Shown: positions 12,579 to 49,606, numbered from the stretch's first letter. The stretch: DNA of 64,000 bases from Datnioides undecimradiatus (GCA_008933995.1 WARS01000013.1:5618329-5682328); one strand, 5' to 3'. Notes: generated by a model from the letters alone, not told the origin. A program made the numbers and translations.

Positions 12579-15500
12579 AGGACACCACTTATTACCCATC
12601 AAAGTTACTGAAAGAATTGAATGAATGGTTAAAAAAATACCATAGACTTTGTGTCTTTCCAAATGTGAATCATTCAATCAACTGAACAAAAAAGCTGGTT
12701 TATTATTTTAGTTTGATAGTTTTCTTTTAGCTCTTTAAGGGAACAAAATATAAACAGACTGAATGAGACTGGACTGACTTACTTCACTAATGTCAATTCA
12801 AATTTGTTGCATGTTTTATTTAAAGCTAAAAAGGCATTATAAGGGAAAACATCAGTTTAAATTGGTTTTTAAGAGTTTAGAAATCACCAGGTGAAATTAT
12901 CACTGATGTTTCACCAAGTACATAAAGAACTGCGCAAAATGTGCAACTTGTGTACAACACACTTAAACCACATAGTAAAATTAGCCCTTTTTGCCTTATT
13001 TACTCCTGCTGCATCCAGAAGTAAGGAGCCATCAGTGTGACCATTCAGACAGAGACTTTGTCAACAACTTAACAGAGCAACAGAACAAACTAGTGAAGTT
13101 GACTGCATGACTCAGCCAAAACAAATGAGCAAATGAAGAGCTCGCTCTGCAGAACTTATTACTGCTCACACTCTTGCGTTGATTAATGTCTTGCTGAGTG
13201 TCAAGTATTCAGTGATGGAGGTAGGACTTGATACCTTTCCATTACAGTAAGATGTGAAACTACTACAACTAAATATAACTTTCCAGAAGATCAGAAATGC
13301 TGTCATTGGTATTCATCAAACCAGACCAGATTCTTTATACTTCCTGTGTCCCATAACTACCTGTTGTTAGAACACTCTTTAATGTTGTGAAGGGGAATGA
13401 TTAATCTTGGTATGTGTTGTTTGTCTGTGTTGTTGCTTTACTGAAGTGCATACTGTTATGCTAGCACTGGTCTTTAATAGTATTAATATTCAGCATACCG
13501 ATAACAGCCTTCTCAGCTCTATTGCCATGTGCCTGGGGGTGTTGCTGGCAGGTCTCATTCACTACTGGGTGGCCTGGTTGGTAGCTACTCAACGCACCCC
13601 TCTTGCCAAGCAGAGAAAGCTATTGGACTCTCTGAGGAAAGCAATAAGGTGGGGTCAGACAGTGTTTGAGTGTGTGTGTGAGAGATTGTGTGTCCGTCCA
13701 TGTGTCCTGCATATGTTTGTGACTCAAGCTTAATTATCACACCCTCATACAATTATCCGATACTGTCACACTATTGTTGTGAATGTAAATACTACCTTTT
13801 GTTGGACACCAGACTAATTGTCGCACAGGAATAAAAGAAAACGTCGAATTCGAATAGACTGAATAGATGCAGTGGATTGGCTGCAGCAGTTTGTTGAACC
13901 TGAGTTTGGGATCTGTTGCGCTTGGCTCTTTGTCTTGCATTTCCTCTAGCTTCTTTTCTCTTCACTTTCCCTTGCAGTTTCTTTTTGTCATTGGTGAAAA
14001 TTGTGCATCAATGCAGTCTAAAGCTTTCTCAGTGAAGTGACCCGTGTTTAAATGTTCTCGGGGCATCCTGCTGAATTGCTCAAACAAATTGCTGTTGATA
14101 TGAAGATGTGGGTTGGTGTCTCTATTGAACTGAAGGTTTATACACTTGGCAAAGCATTAGCACTGCAAGGCATTGAATTGCAGATCTGGCCAAAGTTATG
14201 ACTTTGTCTTTTGTCAATCAACGTGGGTTCTTCCTATAAGTGGGCACTGTCAAACATATCAAAAGCAGATTTTCAGGAGAATTACTATATTACCATATAT
14301 TACTAAGCCCAGCCCAGTCACAAGGATCTTCGTGGTTACATTTTGATTATGGATATCTTTTTGATTTTTGATGTTATAACCTATATACGTTCATCATTCA
14401 TTAGCTGTAGTAGATAGTATAGTATATCACCTACTAATATTTTACTGAACTACACAAAACAGATACATCTTCTCAAATCAGAAATGCACATCCTAAAACA
14501 AGCATAGAAATAAAAATATAAACATCAGTATGACACATTAGGTTTCCCTAATGGTCATCAACCAGCTGAATCCATTTTTGAGCAACTTTTTTGACTGAAT
14601 TTTGTAGATTGTGCATCTTTCCCTGAATAAATGTGTGTGAACCCAAAAGATGCTATACTGAAAGGAAATATCATATTACTTTGCTTATATGCTTTGCTTT
14701 GGTTATAATATTTCAAAATCAATTGTCACTGTATGCCGATGATATCCTGTTATTTGTTTGCTTAAAACTACACTACACTTTACTGAGTTCACTGTATATT
14801 TCCATGGTTGAACACAAAATAAGTGGAAATGTAACTTTTTCTAAAGTCACACACATTTTGTCTTATTATTTTCACACAGACATGAAGCAGAATGCCCACA
14901 GCTGATGCTAATTCATTAAATTATGCCTGAATTGGCCCAAAATCTGATCAAAATAATAACAAAGACATCTCTATATCATTATTTGTTCTACTTTTTTATA
15001 CATTTTATAATTATCCTTTATGGTATCATGGTTTAATTTAAATGCTCTTTTCATGGCTTCTCATATGTTTATACTGTTGTTGCACATAAAGTTCAAATGT
15101 ACAGCGGATGACATCACACACTTACTTGTTCAGCAGTTCAGCTCCTCAGCTTCATTAGAGATACTGGAAGTCTGACACATTTAGGGATCTTATATTTATG
15201 TGTTTTATTAATATGGCTAGGATAAAGATGAAAGATTTCCTTTATTAATAGCTTACACGTATCTAATAGTTTTTGACAACAGTTTACAACAACTTGAGCA
15301 GCAGACTGCAAACACCAACATGTGTTGAAGCAGTGGCAACAACTACACACACACAAAATTAATATGTGAGAACTGTATGGAGATGCAGAGGGAGAAACTA
15401 CACTGGGACAGGGATGAGAGATGTGACCCAAGACCTGTTTGTCACAGTTTATTACAGGCCTAATGAAGTACACTCAGGATACAGATGTTTCAGTGAAATA

Positions 15501-15742
15501 TATGTGACATGATTTGTTTACTGAAATGCCACTATGTAGCGTAGTTTATACACTTCACTGATTAAACACTGAAATGGAGAGTAGCACAGGCATGATCTTT
15601 CTGTCTCTCGCTCATGTGTGAGTCTGCATCACACTTTTTTTAATCAATTGCTAATGTTTTGCCTGGTTTCAGGGGTTGCTGCAGACCCCTCAACACCTTA
15701 CCTTTCTGTGTCCATATGTAGAGAAACGAATCTCTTCAGTGA

Positions 15743-15770
15743 TTATATATATATATGTATGTGTGTGTGT

Positions 15771-15868
<98 letters not shown>

Positions 15869-15875
15869 CAGATAA
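15743..15875 (+). repeat. Compound TA / TG / GATA microsatellite
   Basis: Short TA and GT runs lead into a long uninterrupted TA tract (about 15780-15832) and then about ten GATA units to 15867. Likely hypervariable. The tyrosine/isoleucine-repeat frames across it are artefacts. Confidence 0.95.
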
Positions 15876-18054
15876 CTGCCTGTCCTGCCATAGATAACTG
15901 TTGTATCTTATTGTCAAATACTTATTACAAGACCTGGTTCTGTGTGAAATAATGTCTAGTAGTAGTAGTAGTAAGTAAATCTTGAGTGTCTAAGAGAATT
16001 TGAAACTATACTATAGAGGTGCATTTGTGCAATTATCTGTTTAAGGCCAATTCAAGGAGACTTGTAGGAGACTTCACTATATTGTGTTCTTGTCTGCTCT
16101 TGTGGTCCCTGCTGATGTGGAATAATTTGGAAGACAGCAGCCCAAAACAAAGCAACATGCTGCTAAGGTTGTTGTTAATTTGATGTGAAATGAAAGCTTT
16201 TCTGTAAAAAGAGCAAATGTAATAACCTTTTCTGAAGCTAATTTTTCAGCCCTGGGTGAAAAGATATTTGCTATAGAGATGTTCCAAAGACAAATTGAGC
16301 AGCATTCACAAAACTATGAAAAAAAAAAACCTTTAACTGTTACATAACATCATGTGAGAAGAGGGTGAGAGCAGCACTGACAGACAGCTTTATTCACTCT
16401 TCTCTCACTATCCTTCATTTTAGATCCTGCTGCTTCTCTCCCTCTTTATCGCTCTGTTTGTTTTTTTCTGCCACTTTTTCCATTCAATTCCTTCCACCTC
16501 TGCCTCTAACATACTACACTTCTTTTAGTCCAACTATCCGATCTCTTAGCTTATTTTCTCTCTCACTCAAAGCACCTTATAAAAGACTGATGATAGGTAT
16601 CCTAGCAACAAGTGTTTTTCCCAGTATCGTAACTGGACAGCAAAGTGACTGTGTTCCTCCTGACTCCATCAACCAATGGAACAAGTTTGTGGTCCCTTAG
16701 GAGTGAGGCGGCCAATCACTTTAAGCATCCTTCAGCCTACTGGAGTCAGTAGGCCAGAAGGATAATGCTGAAGAGAATGACTCAGCCATCTTTGTCAACA
16801 GACTATCTAGTACAGGAGTAAAAGGTTTCCTATTTCTAGGGAGGCAATCACTCTCACACCGTAGTTCATAACTCACGTTGACCTTCCTAGAGTTCGAGAA
16901 TCCATGGCATCATTGCCTAACACAAGGCCAAAAGTTATGTTTGTGTACCTATATCACTGCACTCTTTGCAATCCAGTTTAATGCAACACTTTTTGGAGGA
17001 ATAAATCCCAAAATTGCTACCAAGCATACAGAGCAAAGGTGAATGAAACCAGGAACACAAGCCTCTGAAGCAGCCCTGTACCTGCAAGAAATTTTCCAAG
17101 TTTTATCCTGATCAAGCATTCACCCTCTGATAATGTTGTACAGGGTAACATAAAGGACTTGACTCTTGCCTGAAAAAGCACTGTGAGTGTTTGCCAGCCG
17201 CTTTGGGTGGCCATACTTTTTATGCAGGGCACTTCCTTTAAGCTTCTAATGACGAGTGACCCTTGCGTGAAGGGATTCTTAGAGACTAGGTCATGCTTTT
17301 AGAGTCAGGGGCGTTCCTAGTGCACCGGAGTCTATCACGCCTGGAAACCAGGCAATCAACTTGTGTATGAACAAACCCGACAAACTCCTTTTTAAAGCAC
17401 ATAAGGAATAGTTGTTCTTCAAACAGCATGGGTTATTAAGACTTTATGACAGGCTGATCATTCATCATTAGCTCTCGACAACAACAATCAAATGTTTTTA
17501 AAGGCGGAAATCCATTCATATTGTATGCCCGGGTGCAGAGTGACTTCTAGAGGGGACAAAGAGGTGTGAGTTGGTATGCTGCAAGCAAAGCCCCAGGAGC
17601 AACTGCTTCGACAAAGAGGACCAGACTGTTGACATCAATTCATAAATCAAACAGGGTCACTGCCTCTTTTAGGATCGAGACTTGACTTCCCACAAGTCCT
17701 CAACTAACAAACACCTCAGGTGAAAGGAACAAAAACGTTTCGGCTTTCATTGTGTGTGGAGGATTTTCACTGGAATTTCTGTGATGTCATGTGCAGGCAG
17801 ACTGATGCCTATTGCATGTTTTAAGCCGATACTTGTTCTGATATTTGATAGAAAAATAACTGATACTTATTTCTATAAAGACAGACATTTTTCAAGGAGA
17901 AGCTCTTATCCTAAAATATGTAGGACTCCAGACACTTAACGGAAAAATGAACTTTTCAGTGGATCTCAATATTATAATTCCAATAATTGTGACTTTCCTG
18001 TACTGCAGTTTCTTTATACAGATCAAAGTAAATATGCTATACCAATATCAATAT

Positions 18055-18056
18055 CA

Positions 18057-18080
<24 letters not shown>
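18055..18080 (+). repeat. TA microsatellite
   Basis: About 12 TA units preceded by caatat repeats. Confidence 0.9.
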
Positions 18081-18087
<7 letters not shown>

Positions 18088-19314
18088 ATTATTTTTATAT
18101 CATTATTTTGTTTATGTTGGACACTTTCATGTTGACTTCCACTGGCTACACATTAATAGTATCTAATTGATTCTGAAAACGTGAATGCTGAGTTGAAGGA
18201 AGACTTTTCAGAATTCGTCAACATAAATCTTACATTTATAATTGTGAACTTCTAACAATAGGTCATGCTAACTTTGTTAACTTGCAATCCATGTTGTAGC
18301 AGTTTTGAATTTGTTGTTTTAGCTACATGCACTTTGCTCTGCTTGTCTTCTTGCAACTTCCCTTCTAGCCAAACTAGCTACCTATTCTTCTGCACGTATG
18401 AGTTTGTTTACATGTGAGGCTGCAGATCTTTGTTGACCTGCCCCTGACCCTGTGTTGTGGTTATTATGACTCATACTCAGAATAGAAGCAGTTTGACAAT
18501 AAGACCTAAACCGAGAAACCACGGCTTGCAAAACTGTATCATTATATTGTATCTGTGTCTGGTTGCAAGCTGAATTTACCACTATACATAAATAATGTTG
18601 GCATAATGATTCACATCATTAGACATTCAAAGACTGATATTGGGAAAACAAGTTTGAAAATACACCCCAGTAAAACACCCCTTTATTCTGACACTCAATT
18701 GAAATGAACCAGAGCTGACTTTCTACAGTCTCTGCATGCCAGATTCAAATAAAAATGTGAAATTAACTGAATGACGATGTTAAAAGATTAGTAATTAAGA
18801 CCCATCACTAAGATGTGGAAAACAAAACCCAAGTAGGCATACTCAAGGTGAACGCTAGAGATAAAAATGGGCTTTACATGGACTGCATAGATTATAAAAA
18901 TACACCATCAGAATCAACATCTTTCAATTTTTTCCTATTCTCTATCGTCTGCTGGAGTGCTTTGCTACATTCAGCCGAAACATTTTGAGAAACCAAATGG
19001 ATCGGCGAAATAAACCAGTATTAAATGAGTTATTACGCATATTGGCGGTCATTTTAGACAAAAATACCCACAGCTAATGCTTAAACTTAAACATCAGTCT
19101 AACTTTCCCTGGTGTTTTGCGCGTCTCCCCATGTCACCCTGCTCTGTGTGCGCCGTGGTAACGCTGATGTGAGAGCTAGATTGGTTACCACATGGCTTTT
19201 ATCCAAGTAGAGGCGCTTGAGAGTAGACCGCTTGGAGAGTGGGAGCGCAGTCGCAGGTTCTCCATCGCCCGGTGCAAAGATCTACCGTCACTTTGCAACG
19301 TCTGGGATCTTCCT

Positions 19315-19322
19315 TTATATAG
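19315..19322 (+). promoter_or_regulatory. slc6a11: TATA-like element, candidate slc6a11 core promoter
   Basis: TTTATATA lies in a locally CpG-containing stretch (about 19110-19480) roughly 200 nt before a good splice donor at 19515. A start about 30 nt downstream, near 19345-19352, would give a first exon of some 165 nt. Sequence inference only; a TATA-less start further upstream is equally possible. Confidence 0.3.
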
Positions 19323-19344
19323 ACGAGAGACTTTACAAAACCAC

Positions 19345-19514
19345 TTCACTCAACGCGGACCCAGATTGTTCTCTATTTCCTCTTTTGCCCCCTCTCTCCT
19401 GTTTTTTTCACCCCCCTGATCAGGCTAAACCATCCTGCGTTTTGTAAAGGCAATTGTTAGTGCGCATCATCGCGGGAGCCAAAAGGAGGTTTGCCACTGT
19501 TCCATAGGAGACTG
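19345..19514 (+). other. slc6a11: Probable non-coding first exon of slc6a11
   Basis: The end is set by a consensus donor (actg|GTGAGT at 19515). The coding exon at 20227 has its own good acceptor (tgtccctgtctcag) only 17 nt before the start codon, so an upstream 5' UTR exon must exist. This is the nearest stretch that fits, with raised CpG content and a TATA-like element upstream. The start coordinate is a guess. The downstream intron (19515-20226, 712 nt) shows nothing notable. Confidence 0.45.
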
Positions 19515-20243
19515 GTGAGTAGAGTCAGTGCTACATGTCTCTGATTCCTGTTTGCATGATCACTTCTTTGTCATATCTAAATTACATCTACCTTTTCTGG
19601 CATTTGACTGACTGCTTTTTTTTTTGCTGTTTGACTTGGATTGAGTGATTCTAACTTCTTAATAGCTAACCTACTTAAAAGTGAGTAGATGATTCACCAC
19701 CACACTGTAAGTTTACTGCATTCCAGCAGTAGTTGTTTTTTATGCTAGACGCTGTATCGCAGTGATGTTACAGTGATATTAAGCAGATGAGTTAGTTAGT
19801 TGTGTGTTTTTTTCTTGCTCACTTGAATATCATTATTCTACTTGGACAACAAAAATGCACAATGTGTTTTCTACTCTCTCGGTGATGTTACTCTCAATTA
19901 AACTGATATTAATTATTTATCACACCTCATTCCATATTGCTCATTTTTCCCTTAGATTTATGGTACAGGTCCATTTGCCTACATAGAGAATGAAAATGAA
20001 TTGGACTGCTTTCGCTTGGTTTGAACCTTCACATACATAAGTCTGGACTATTCAGTGGGCGTGGTTTTGCATTCATGGAGCAGTCCCATTCAGATTCAGC
20101 TGTCCCAGGATTAATACAAATTACAGAAAAAGTCACTGAATCCATTTAAAGGTTTTGGTTATGAGGTCACCGTTTTAAAAATCTTCTGTCCATGTGTTTT
20201 GGGTTTTTTTTCTGTCCCTGTCTCAGCGGGCTGCTGGAGCGTC

Positions 20244-43085
<22,842 letters not shown>

Positions 43086-43979
43086 CCAACCGTCAGATCG
43101 ACCGAGCTGCCTGCTGTCTTCACTACAAGTTCAACAAAACGAAAACTACAGCAAACGACAACAACGGCAACATTGTCCACCGATACACACAACAGGAAAT
43201 GAAACAAATGACTTGGAGTGTTATTTTTGTCTTGTAAAAAAAAAAAAAAAAGGAAAAAAGGAAAAGTTATCATGTGATTATGTAGTCTGCTTCTGTTTTG
43301 CACAAACCTTGATAACACGTTTGTTGTCTTCACTTAACATTGTGACTCTAGCAGCTGTTTCTTTCTTTTCTAACCATTAATATTTTAAAATCTGCTTGAT
43401 GACATAAAACATATGGTTGAAACTTGTCCTGGTACCTTGTCAGTACTGGTCACACTAGTGTCTGGGCCTTTAGAGCAATACCAGTGTGTTGTGTTGTAAA
43501 AGGCTTACACTGTACATTTATTGGCAAAGTGCAGTGCCTCTCTATTAGGTACTAGGTACCTAAGATGTAGCAGCTTGGGGACCATTCTACATAGTTCTGT
43601 ATGTTAAGAGAGGATACTGCAGCATGTGTTAGTACTGAGGCTATAGGAGGGCATACCCTGATCACTCCTGCAAGTAAAACTTTGAGTTGTATATAAAGAG
43701 TTCTGCCATTGACGTGATCTGAATCAGCTGTGACCGTGAGGTTTGTGGGACATCTTTTTAGGCCTTTACTGATTCTTATTTACTTGAATTCAGTGTTGTC
43801 ACTTAGCAACAGATGCAAAAACTCAGCTTACCGGATGTAACTGATGTAACAATGATATTATTTGGTTATTGCTCTTCATGCTAGGATATATTGGGTCCTT
43901 GAGGGCTTTCCACTCCACCGCTCTTTATGAAGCCACATATCTGCTCTGGGAGGTAATATCGAAGGGCGAGCAAATAGAG

Positions 43980-43985
43980 AATAAA
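43980..43985 (+). promoter_or_regulatory. slc6a11: Candidate proximal poly(A) signal of slc6a11
   Basis: AATAAA followed by actctgttaaagttttt, giving a 3' UTR of about 0.9 kb. Confidence 0.45.
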
Positions 43986-45386
43986 CACTCTGTTAAAGTT
44001 TTTGCAACTCTAGTTATGAGCTACAACTTGTCACATGGCTACAAATAGCAGTGAATGACTCGCAGGCTGAGTCTAAAAACACACCTCTCTCTCTGTGTCT
44101 CTCTCTCCTCTAGTTGCCCTCCTATAAGTCGTGGGTATCTGTCATTTCACAGTAATTATGCTGAGCCTAACACAGGGTGACAGACAGACGTGCTTCCACC
44201 CCTGAATTTTTATTTCCTGCTCCGCCTGTAGAGGAGACGATGGACGCCCATCAGATGAGCATTTCAAAACCCATCCGTCTTCTTATCCCTGTTCTTTTTA
44301 TTCTCTCCCCGTCTCCCGCTCCTTCTTTTTCTCCCGCTGTCCTTCCTTCTCATCTTCAACCTCTGCTTGTCCGCCTCTGTCAATTTTTTTTCCACTGCTG
44401 TCCTCCTCTTCATCCCGCGCAGGGCTCGGGCAATGACACGGGCCTTGTGTGAGACCGTGATGCTGCTGAATGCTTTGTATTTCACCACAGACCCACGTAT
44501 GGGCGACAGTCTTGCTATTGATCGCTGTTTTGGTGACCTATCTGCTGACATTGAAAAGCAGTAAACCTCACAGAGAAAAAAAAAAAATCTTTTAATTTTG
44601 CCATCTGAGCCACTGCAGGGGTGAAAGCACAGTCTGTCCCTGTCATCCATTTAATTGTGGCGAGAGTCAATGAGCAGGTCTCATTGTTTAGATCAATCTC
44701 AGTCCATTACAGCCACATCCAATCAGTGCTTGAATGACTCAGAGTTGTCCTACCTCCCTGCCTTGCTTTGTCCGGCTTTCTCACTTCCCTTCCTTTCTTC
44801 CCTCTGTCCTTGTTTCCTGATGAAAATGCAATCAGAGGAGTGCATCTGAGGGGATGAAACTCAAATTTCTCTTTTTACAGTTTTTCAGGAGGAGGCAGAG
44901 AAAGCAGGGGAAGAAATAAGGAATTGATGAGCTGAGGAAGTGCGTGATCGAGTAAGTAATGAGGGAAATCGAGGAAGTGATTAATGACCGAAGCCCCTCC
45001 TGTCTAAGCTGTGACATCCTCTTAAACATGTGATTGGTCCCTCTGGTGTGGTTGCATTATGACATTATCACCTCCTCACTGATGTTTGTGCAAAGCTAAT
45101 AGTCGTGTGCGTCGGAAATTATAGCCTGTTGTTTAACACTGATCATGTCGATGTATATTTTTACATCTCTTTCTAGAAAATCTGTGGTCTATTTCTTGAG
45201 ATGAAAGATGTTTTAAAAAGAATTTGCTGTATTAAAAAGAAAACGTCCTCTGTTTTGACTTTTGATATGCCGCTCAAAAGATCCTGTTATAGAAATATAA
45301 TGGAAGGTGTTTTACTGTTCTGTACTGTTCTACACACATTTTGGTATTCACAGGACACATGAACTGTCTGCTTACTCATTTTTAAG

Positions 45387-45392
45387 AATAAA
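45387..45392 (+). promoter_or_regulatory. slc6a11: Candidate distal poly(A) signal of slc6a11
   Basis: AATAAA in taagAATAAAtatg, followed about 30 nt later by ctggtctttttattc, a U/GU-rich stretch. Would give a 3' UTR of about 2.3 kb. Confidence 0.4.
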
Positions 45393-48300
45393 TATGATAA
45401 AGGAAAGCGGAGAGTAGACTCTGGTCTTTTTATTCAACTTATTGATCTCACAATTGAGCATTGCAGTTATCCTGAAAAGGGAAAAAAATCTTCTTAGATA
45501 CAAATGTTTCCTTCAAGATGTTTTTTAAAAAGGCTTCCAGCGCTTCTATTACACTTTATAGATAAAATGAAAGGATCAGATGAGATAAGATGGCATTTCA
45601 TTGAGTCTGATACAGCGACTGGATCACTTACAGACACAGTAATATGTGTACATAAACAGTAATATGAGAAGCAAAAAAAAAAAAAGCAAAACAAAAAAAC
45701 CCAAACAAAATGAAAACGATGAATGAAATATTCAATACAAAAAGCATCAAATAAACCTCAAAGTGTCCATTAGATTTCAAAAATAGATTATATGAAAAGC
45801 AGTCTTTAGTCTATTGCCCGTATTGTAGGTGCTGGTGCACACTGCACAGGGAAAATGAAGCTTATTGGGCTCCCAGACACAGATGTTTTCACTCAATCTA
45901 CCTGGTTAGGCCTCAGCTCAGTTCTGTGGGCTTCACTGACATCTTACTCACTCAGTTTTATTGCACATTTCGGGACAGGCAGGACGACTTTCCTCGTACA
46001 TCATGTTTTGTGACTTTACAAAATGTCCCGTCAGCCTGATCAGCCACAGCCAAAGGCCTTTTGTTTGACACGTCACAGTAGATGAAAAACACAGGTGTGC
46101 TTTAGCACCGTCAGCGATGGCTGAATTTGATTTAGTTGCTTCACTTTCAGGGCTGTGGACTGCAGCTGGCTCGCAGCAACAATTTCATGTTCAACCGGGA
46201 CACTTGAATTAAATGGGGCCATTATTAATGCTATTAGTAACACTTGTGTTTTCCGCCTACAACAAGTCAGTTAAAACCAGTGTTAAATGCAGGATGTAGC
46301 TACATGTGGGGAAGATGTTGTTTGTGCTGGCAAAATGTAAAGATTTTTGACAATGTTGTTTCTCAGTCTCTCTCTCTCGCCTTCTTTTCTGTATCTCTAC
46401 TGTCACTATGAAAAAACTGCCAAACAACATCTAATTTTTCTTTCTCTGATCTTATTAGATGATTTGTTTGAGGAACCACCACGCCACTGCAGTCCAGATT
46501 TGATGAAATCCCTTACCAGCGAGTTTGTAGGCCTCTGGGTGTGTATTTCAGTGTGAGTATGTGTGTGCGTGCTGTCATGTTCATACATCCAACTGTCACA
46601 CTTCAGAAATCAGCTTTACTTTCTTTGATTTGGAGGTGACATCTGGACGTGATCCAGTAGATGGTGTGAAGAAAATCTTCTTTTGTTGTTGTGTCACGTT
46701 GCTGCGGCGTGAAAACTTCTGAGAACACTTTAAGATTGGGAAAAGTTTTTGGACTCTGCAGCTGAGCAAAAACCCATTCAGAGAGTAATGTGAAGGTTAA
46801 ATGGTTGTCAGTGGGAAATTCATTCTCTTTCAAATGCTGTGAAATGACTCCATCTTTTTTCTTATCGGAGATAAGCTTTAATCTAAAACCTTTATCTAAA
46901 ACACTGCTGCTGGGTGACAGGCACATACTGTATACATTATGAATAAAATTTCCCTCGGCAGGGTTGTTTTATTCCAGTTCTGCTGTCTGTGGGCAGTAAA
47001 AACTATAAAGACTAGCTGATTGTTCCTCAGCACCATATGTATTTTGTATAATAGGTTGTATTTATTGTATTCCATTTTATTTGTTTTATGTCCAAGTCAC
47101 GGGCTAACACAGTTGTGGCTAATGTGTCCACAGTTTGCTAATAGCATAGAGAGTAAAGACAGAGTAATGTCATGTTAATGCTAGCTATATGATGTGTTAT
47201 CAGCCCCGCTAGCTCTGTATGCCATTTGGTGTTAAGACAGCATACAATACATTTGATGACAAAAGCAAAACAATTAGCTTAAAGAGGCTAAAAAGCACAA
47301 TAATGACAAATGACTTCGCTAATATAGGTGACTTTTTGACATTCCGTGGAGTAATTGGTTTAAAAAATATTGATGGCTGCAGGATCACCTTACGATTGTG
47401 TACAAAGCTACAAACAGAAGACAAACAAACAGTAACTTGGCAGTGGGAGGGAGACAGGTGACGGGGACACAAGCAAACACATGCCATTTTATCAATACAG
47501 TAACAGTTACACAGTGCATATTGCTCAAACAGGCGGCCTAGCATAGAGCAACATTTACAAAAGTGATGGAGAGGCAGACTGATGCAGATGCCGCACGACA
47601 GATGAGGAAATACAAGACAGCAGATAGAAGAACAGTCAGTAAGAGAGCAAAAGAGAGAAGCAGCCCACTCCCCCGCGGTTATGGGGAAAGCATAACAGAT
47701 TAGTTGACTCACGCACAGTGTTCTGGGGCAGTGCTTCAGGACAGAGCCAAGATAGAAACACAACGCACCATGGCCAAAAGTCAGCCTTGCCTAAAGATCA
47801 TAGCAACCTAGATTTTTATCCTGATCTTCTGATAGGGAGCAAGAAAGGAATATAAAATGTGCAAGAAAATCACTTTACTGTAAATGCATAGATGACACAG
47901 TTATTATTACACAAAATCCTGTTACCCTGTTCTCTATTACACTGCAGTAGAGTAGTGTATTTTCTTGGAAAATACACATTAATATATAATTTCACGATAT
48001 TAGTAAAAAGACTGTTAGGTACTACTGTATGTGTCCGTATGCGTGTGTTGTTCTTGGCTTCCATCTGATGCAAATGTTACCCTGCCCTGCTGATAAGCAC
48101 CCAGAGGCAGGACATAGGGGCAGCCAAATGATTATGAAAGGGAAGGAAATGCTGAACTGAAAGGCAGAGAGCAAACTGAGAAGATGGATGGGTCATCCGG
48201 CCGAATAAAAAGACGAAAGGCCAGAGACAGATTGAACGGTACAGAGAGCCTTACAAGAGAGAATAGAGATAAGTTTGCATTTATACCTTGTGCATACAAG

Positions 48301-49583
48301 AATTTTTTTTTTAATTAAATGAAGATGTAGCCAAATTATTATACATGAATATGTCTCATCTCCTCTGCTTTTTCCCGTCCCAAAGGAAGTGATTAAAAAT
48401 TCCATTAGAGTCTCGCCAATGCAGCAGCAAATTCTAACAAGGGGTCAGTGAATGAGTTACACTACTGTAAGACTATTGTGAGACTTTTTTGTGCTAAAGC
48501 TAAATCAAAAAAGAGGGACAATGTCATCATGAATAGCCTCAGATGTGCAACTAAAAAGCAGGAGTTCAGAGAACATCCCATATACTGCAAACAGCTTTTA
48601 TTAAACTATGGCTCAGAGCCTAAAATCAGCCAGAGGTCGTGCCTTTGGTTGAGTCGCTGTAAAAAGGCTCGACTTCCACACTAAATTTAATCACTTTTTG
48701 TTCCCTTTTGATCCCCTGCTGGTGTGACATGAGGCTAGAGTTATTCTTTTAATTTCAGCAGGGGGCAGCAAATTCCAAACTACCATGACTGAATAGGCTT
48801 CAACACCAGGTGACAATACCACAATGCAAGTGTGTATTTCTGTTACATGTGCGTGTGCTAATGCGTTTGCATTTGGCTGCAAATGTTTTTCTGGGTGACC
48901 ATGTGGACATTCGTGCTCATGTCTGTGTGCACACTGCATTCTGCTCTCGGCCCTACATTTGTGTGTTAAACAGCATTTCTGCCTCCCTGTCTGTGTGTCG
49001 TTATTTCGAAATTAATGGTTTGCATGCTCACAGTGCCTGCCACGACATCATGTAATACCAGGTAAATTTCATCCTTGCTCGCTTGATGCTGAAAACCTTC
49101 TCCCCCCTGTAAAGAAAATGAAATACACCGAGCTCAGTGTCATCATCATCATGTCTTTGCACGTGCATTTCATGAGTGTTTTCACATGAGGCATCTGCTG
49201 CATGTATCTCCTTCATTAAGAGGCTTATCACAGAGAGGTAAAGTGGGATGGATGGAAAATGGATGACCAATATTGGGAAATATACTGGTGAACTAAAATG
49301 ACTAAAACGAGTGGAAAGAGAAGGACGGGAAAAGAAAATGGATAGGGGAGGGGCACGAGTGAGAGTAATCTGGTGTGTAATGAAAGGAGGCAATGCAGAG
49401 AAAATGGTTTCTGTACCTGGTGTGAGAGCGAGAAGAGAGGTTGGACGGGAAACTCAGAGGTCAAAAAGGGTAACACTGTTCATTGTCCTTTGTGCGGAAT
49501 CGCCAGACAATACTCAAAACACCAGTTGATGATAATACCTGCATCTCACTGTTGGTGTTTTCAGACAGAAATACCAAATGAAC

Positions 49584-49606
49584 ATATATATATATATATA
49601 TATATC
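49584..49606 (+). repeat. AT microsatellite
   Basis: About 11 AT units. Confidence 0.9.

Larger units (their letters stand above)
5613..19140. other. Intergenic region between the atp2b2-like gene and slc6a11
   Basis: About 13.5 kb with no exon I can support on either strand. Open frames are short, low-complexity or unlike known proteins. It holds a GAT repeat (5811), a tRNA-type SINE fragment (about 6205), pieces of a common fish repeat (6663, 12548), GGAT, AC, poly-G and TA/GATA simple repeats, and a short hairpin at 12038-12067. Cis-regulatory elements of either gene could lie here, but none can be identified from sequence alone. Confidence 0.7.
43086..45412 (+). other. slc6a11: slc6a11 3' UTR (minimum to about 44005, maximum to about 45412)
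   Basis: No open frame of note follows the stop. AATAAA at 43980-43985 and 45387-45392 are the candidate poly(A) signals; a 17-nt A run at 43237-43253 is not preceded by one. Pyrimidine-rich DNA at 44080-44420 lies between the two candidates. Extent inferred. Confidence 0.5.

Noticed and set aside
19192..19447. Two overlapping frames across the putative first exon
   Set aside because: They do not match the GAT3 N-terminus and do not join in frame to the coding exon; treated as 5' UTR.
43237..43253. A-run shortly after the slc6a11 stop as a processed poly(A) end
   Set aside because: No AATAAA upstream within range, and unique UTR-like sequence continues; it is a genomic A tract.
46603..46926. 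107-codon minus-strand frame with fairly globular composition
   Set aside because: No known motif, promoter or splice sites; insufficient to call a gene or pseudogene.
47209..47763. 184-codon minus-strand frame, the longest in the window
   Set aside because: Cysteine-rich, no recognisable domain, no splice or promoter context. It most likely arises by chance, though an old transposon remnant is not excluded.
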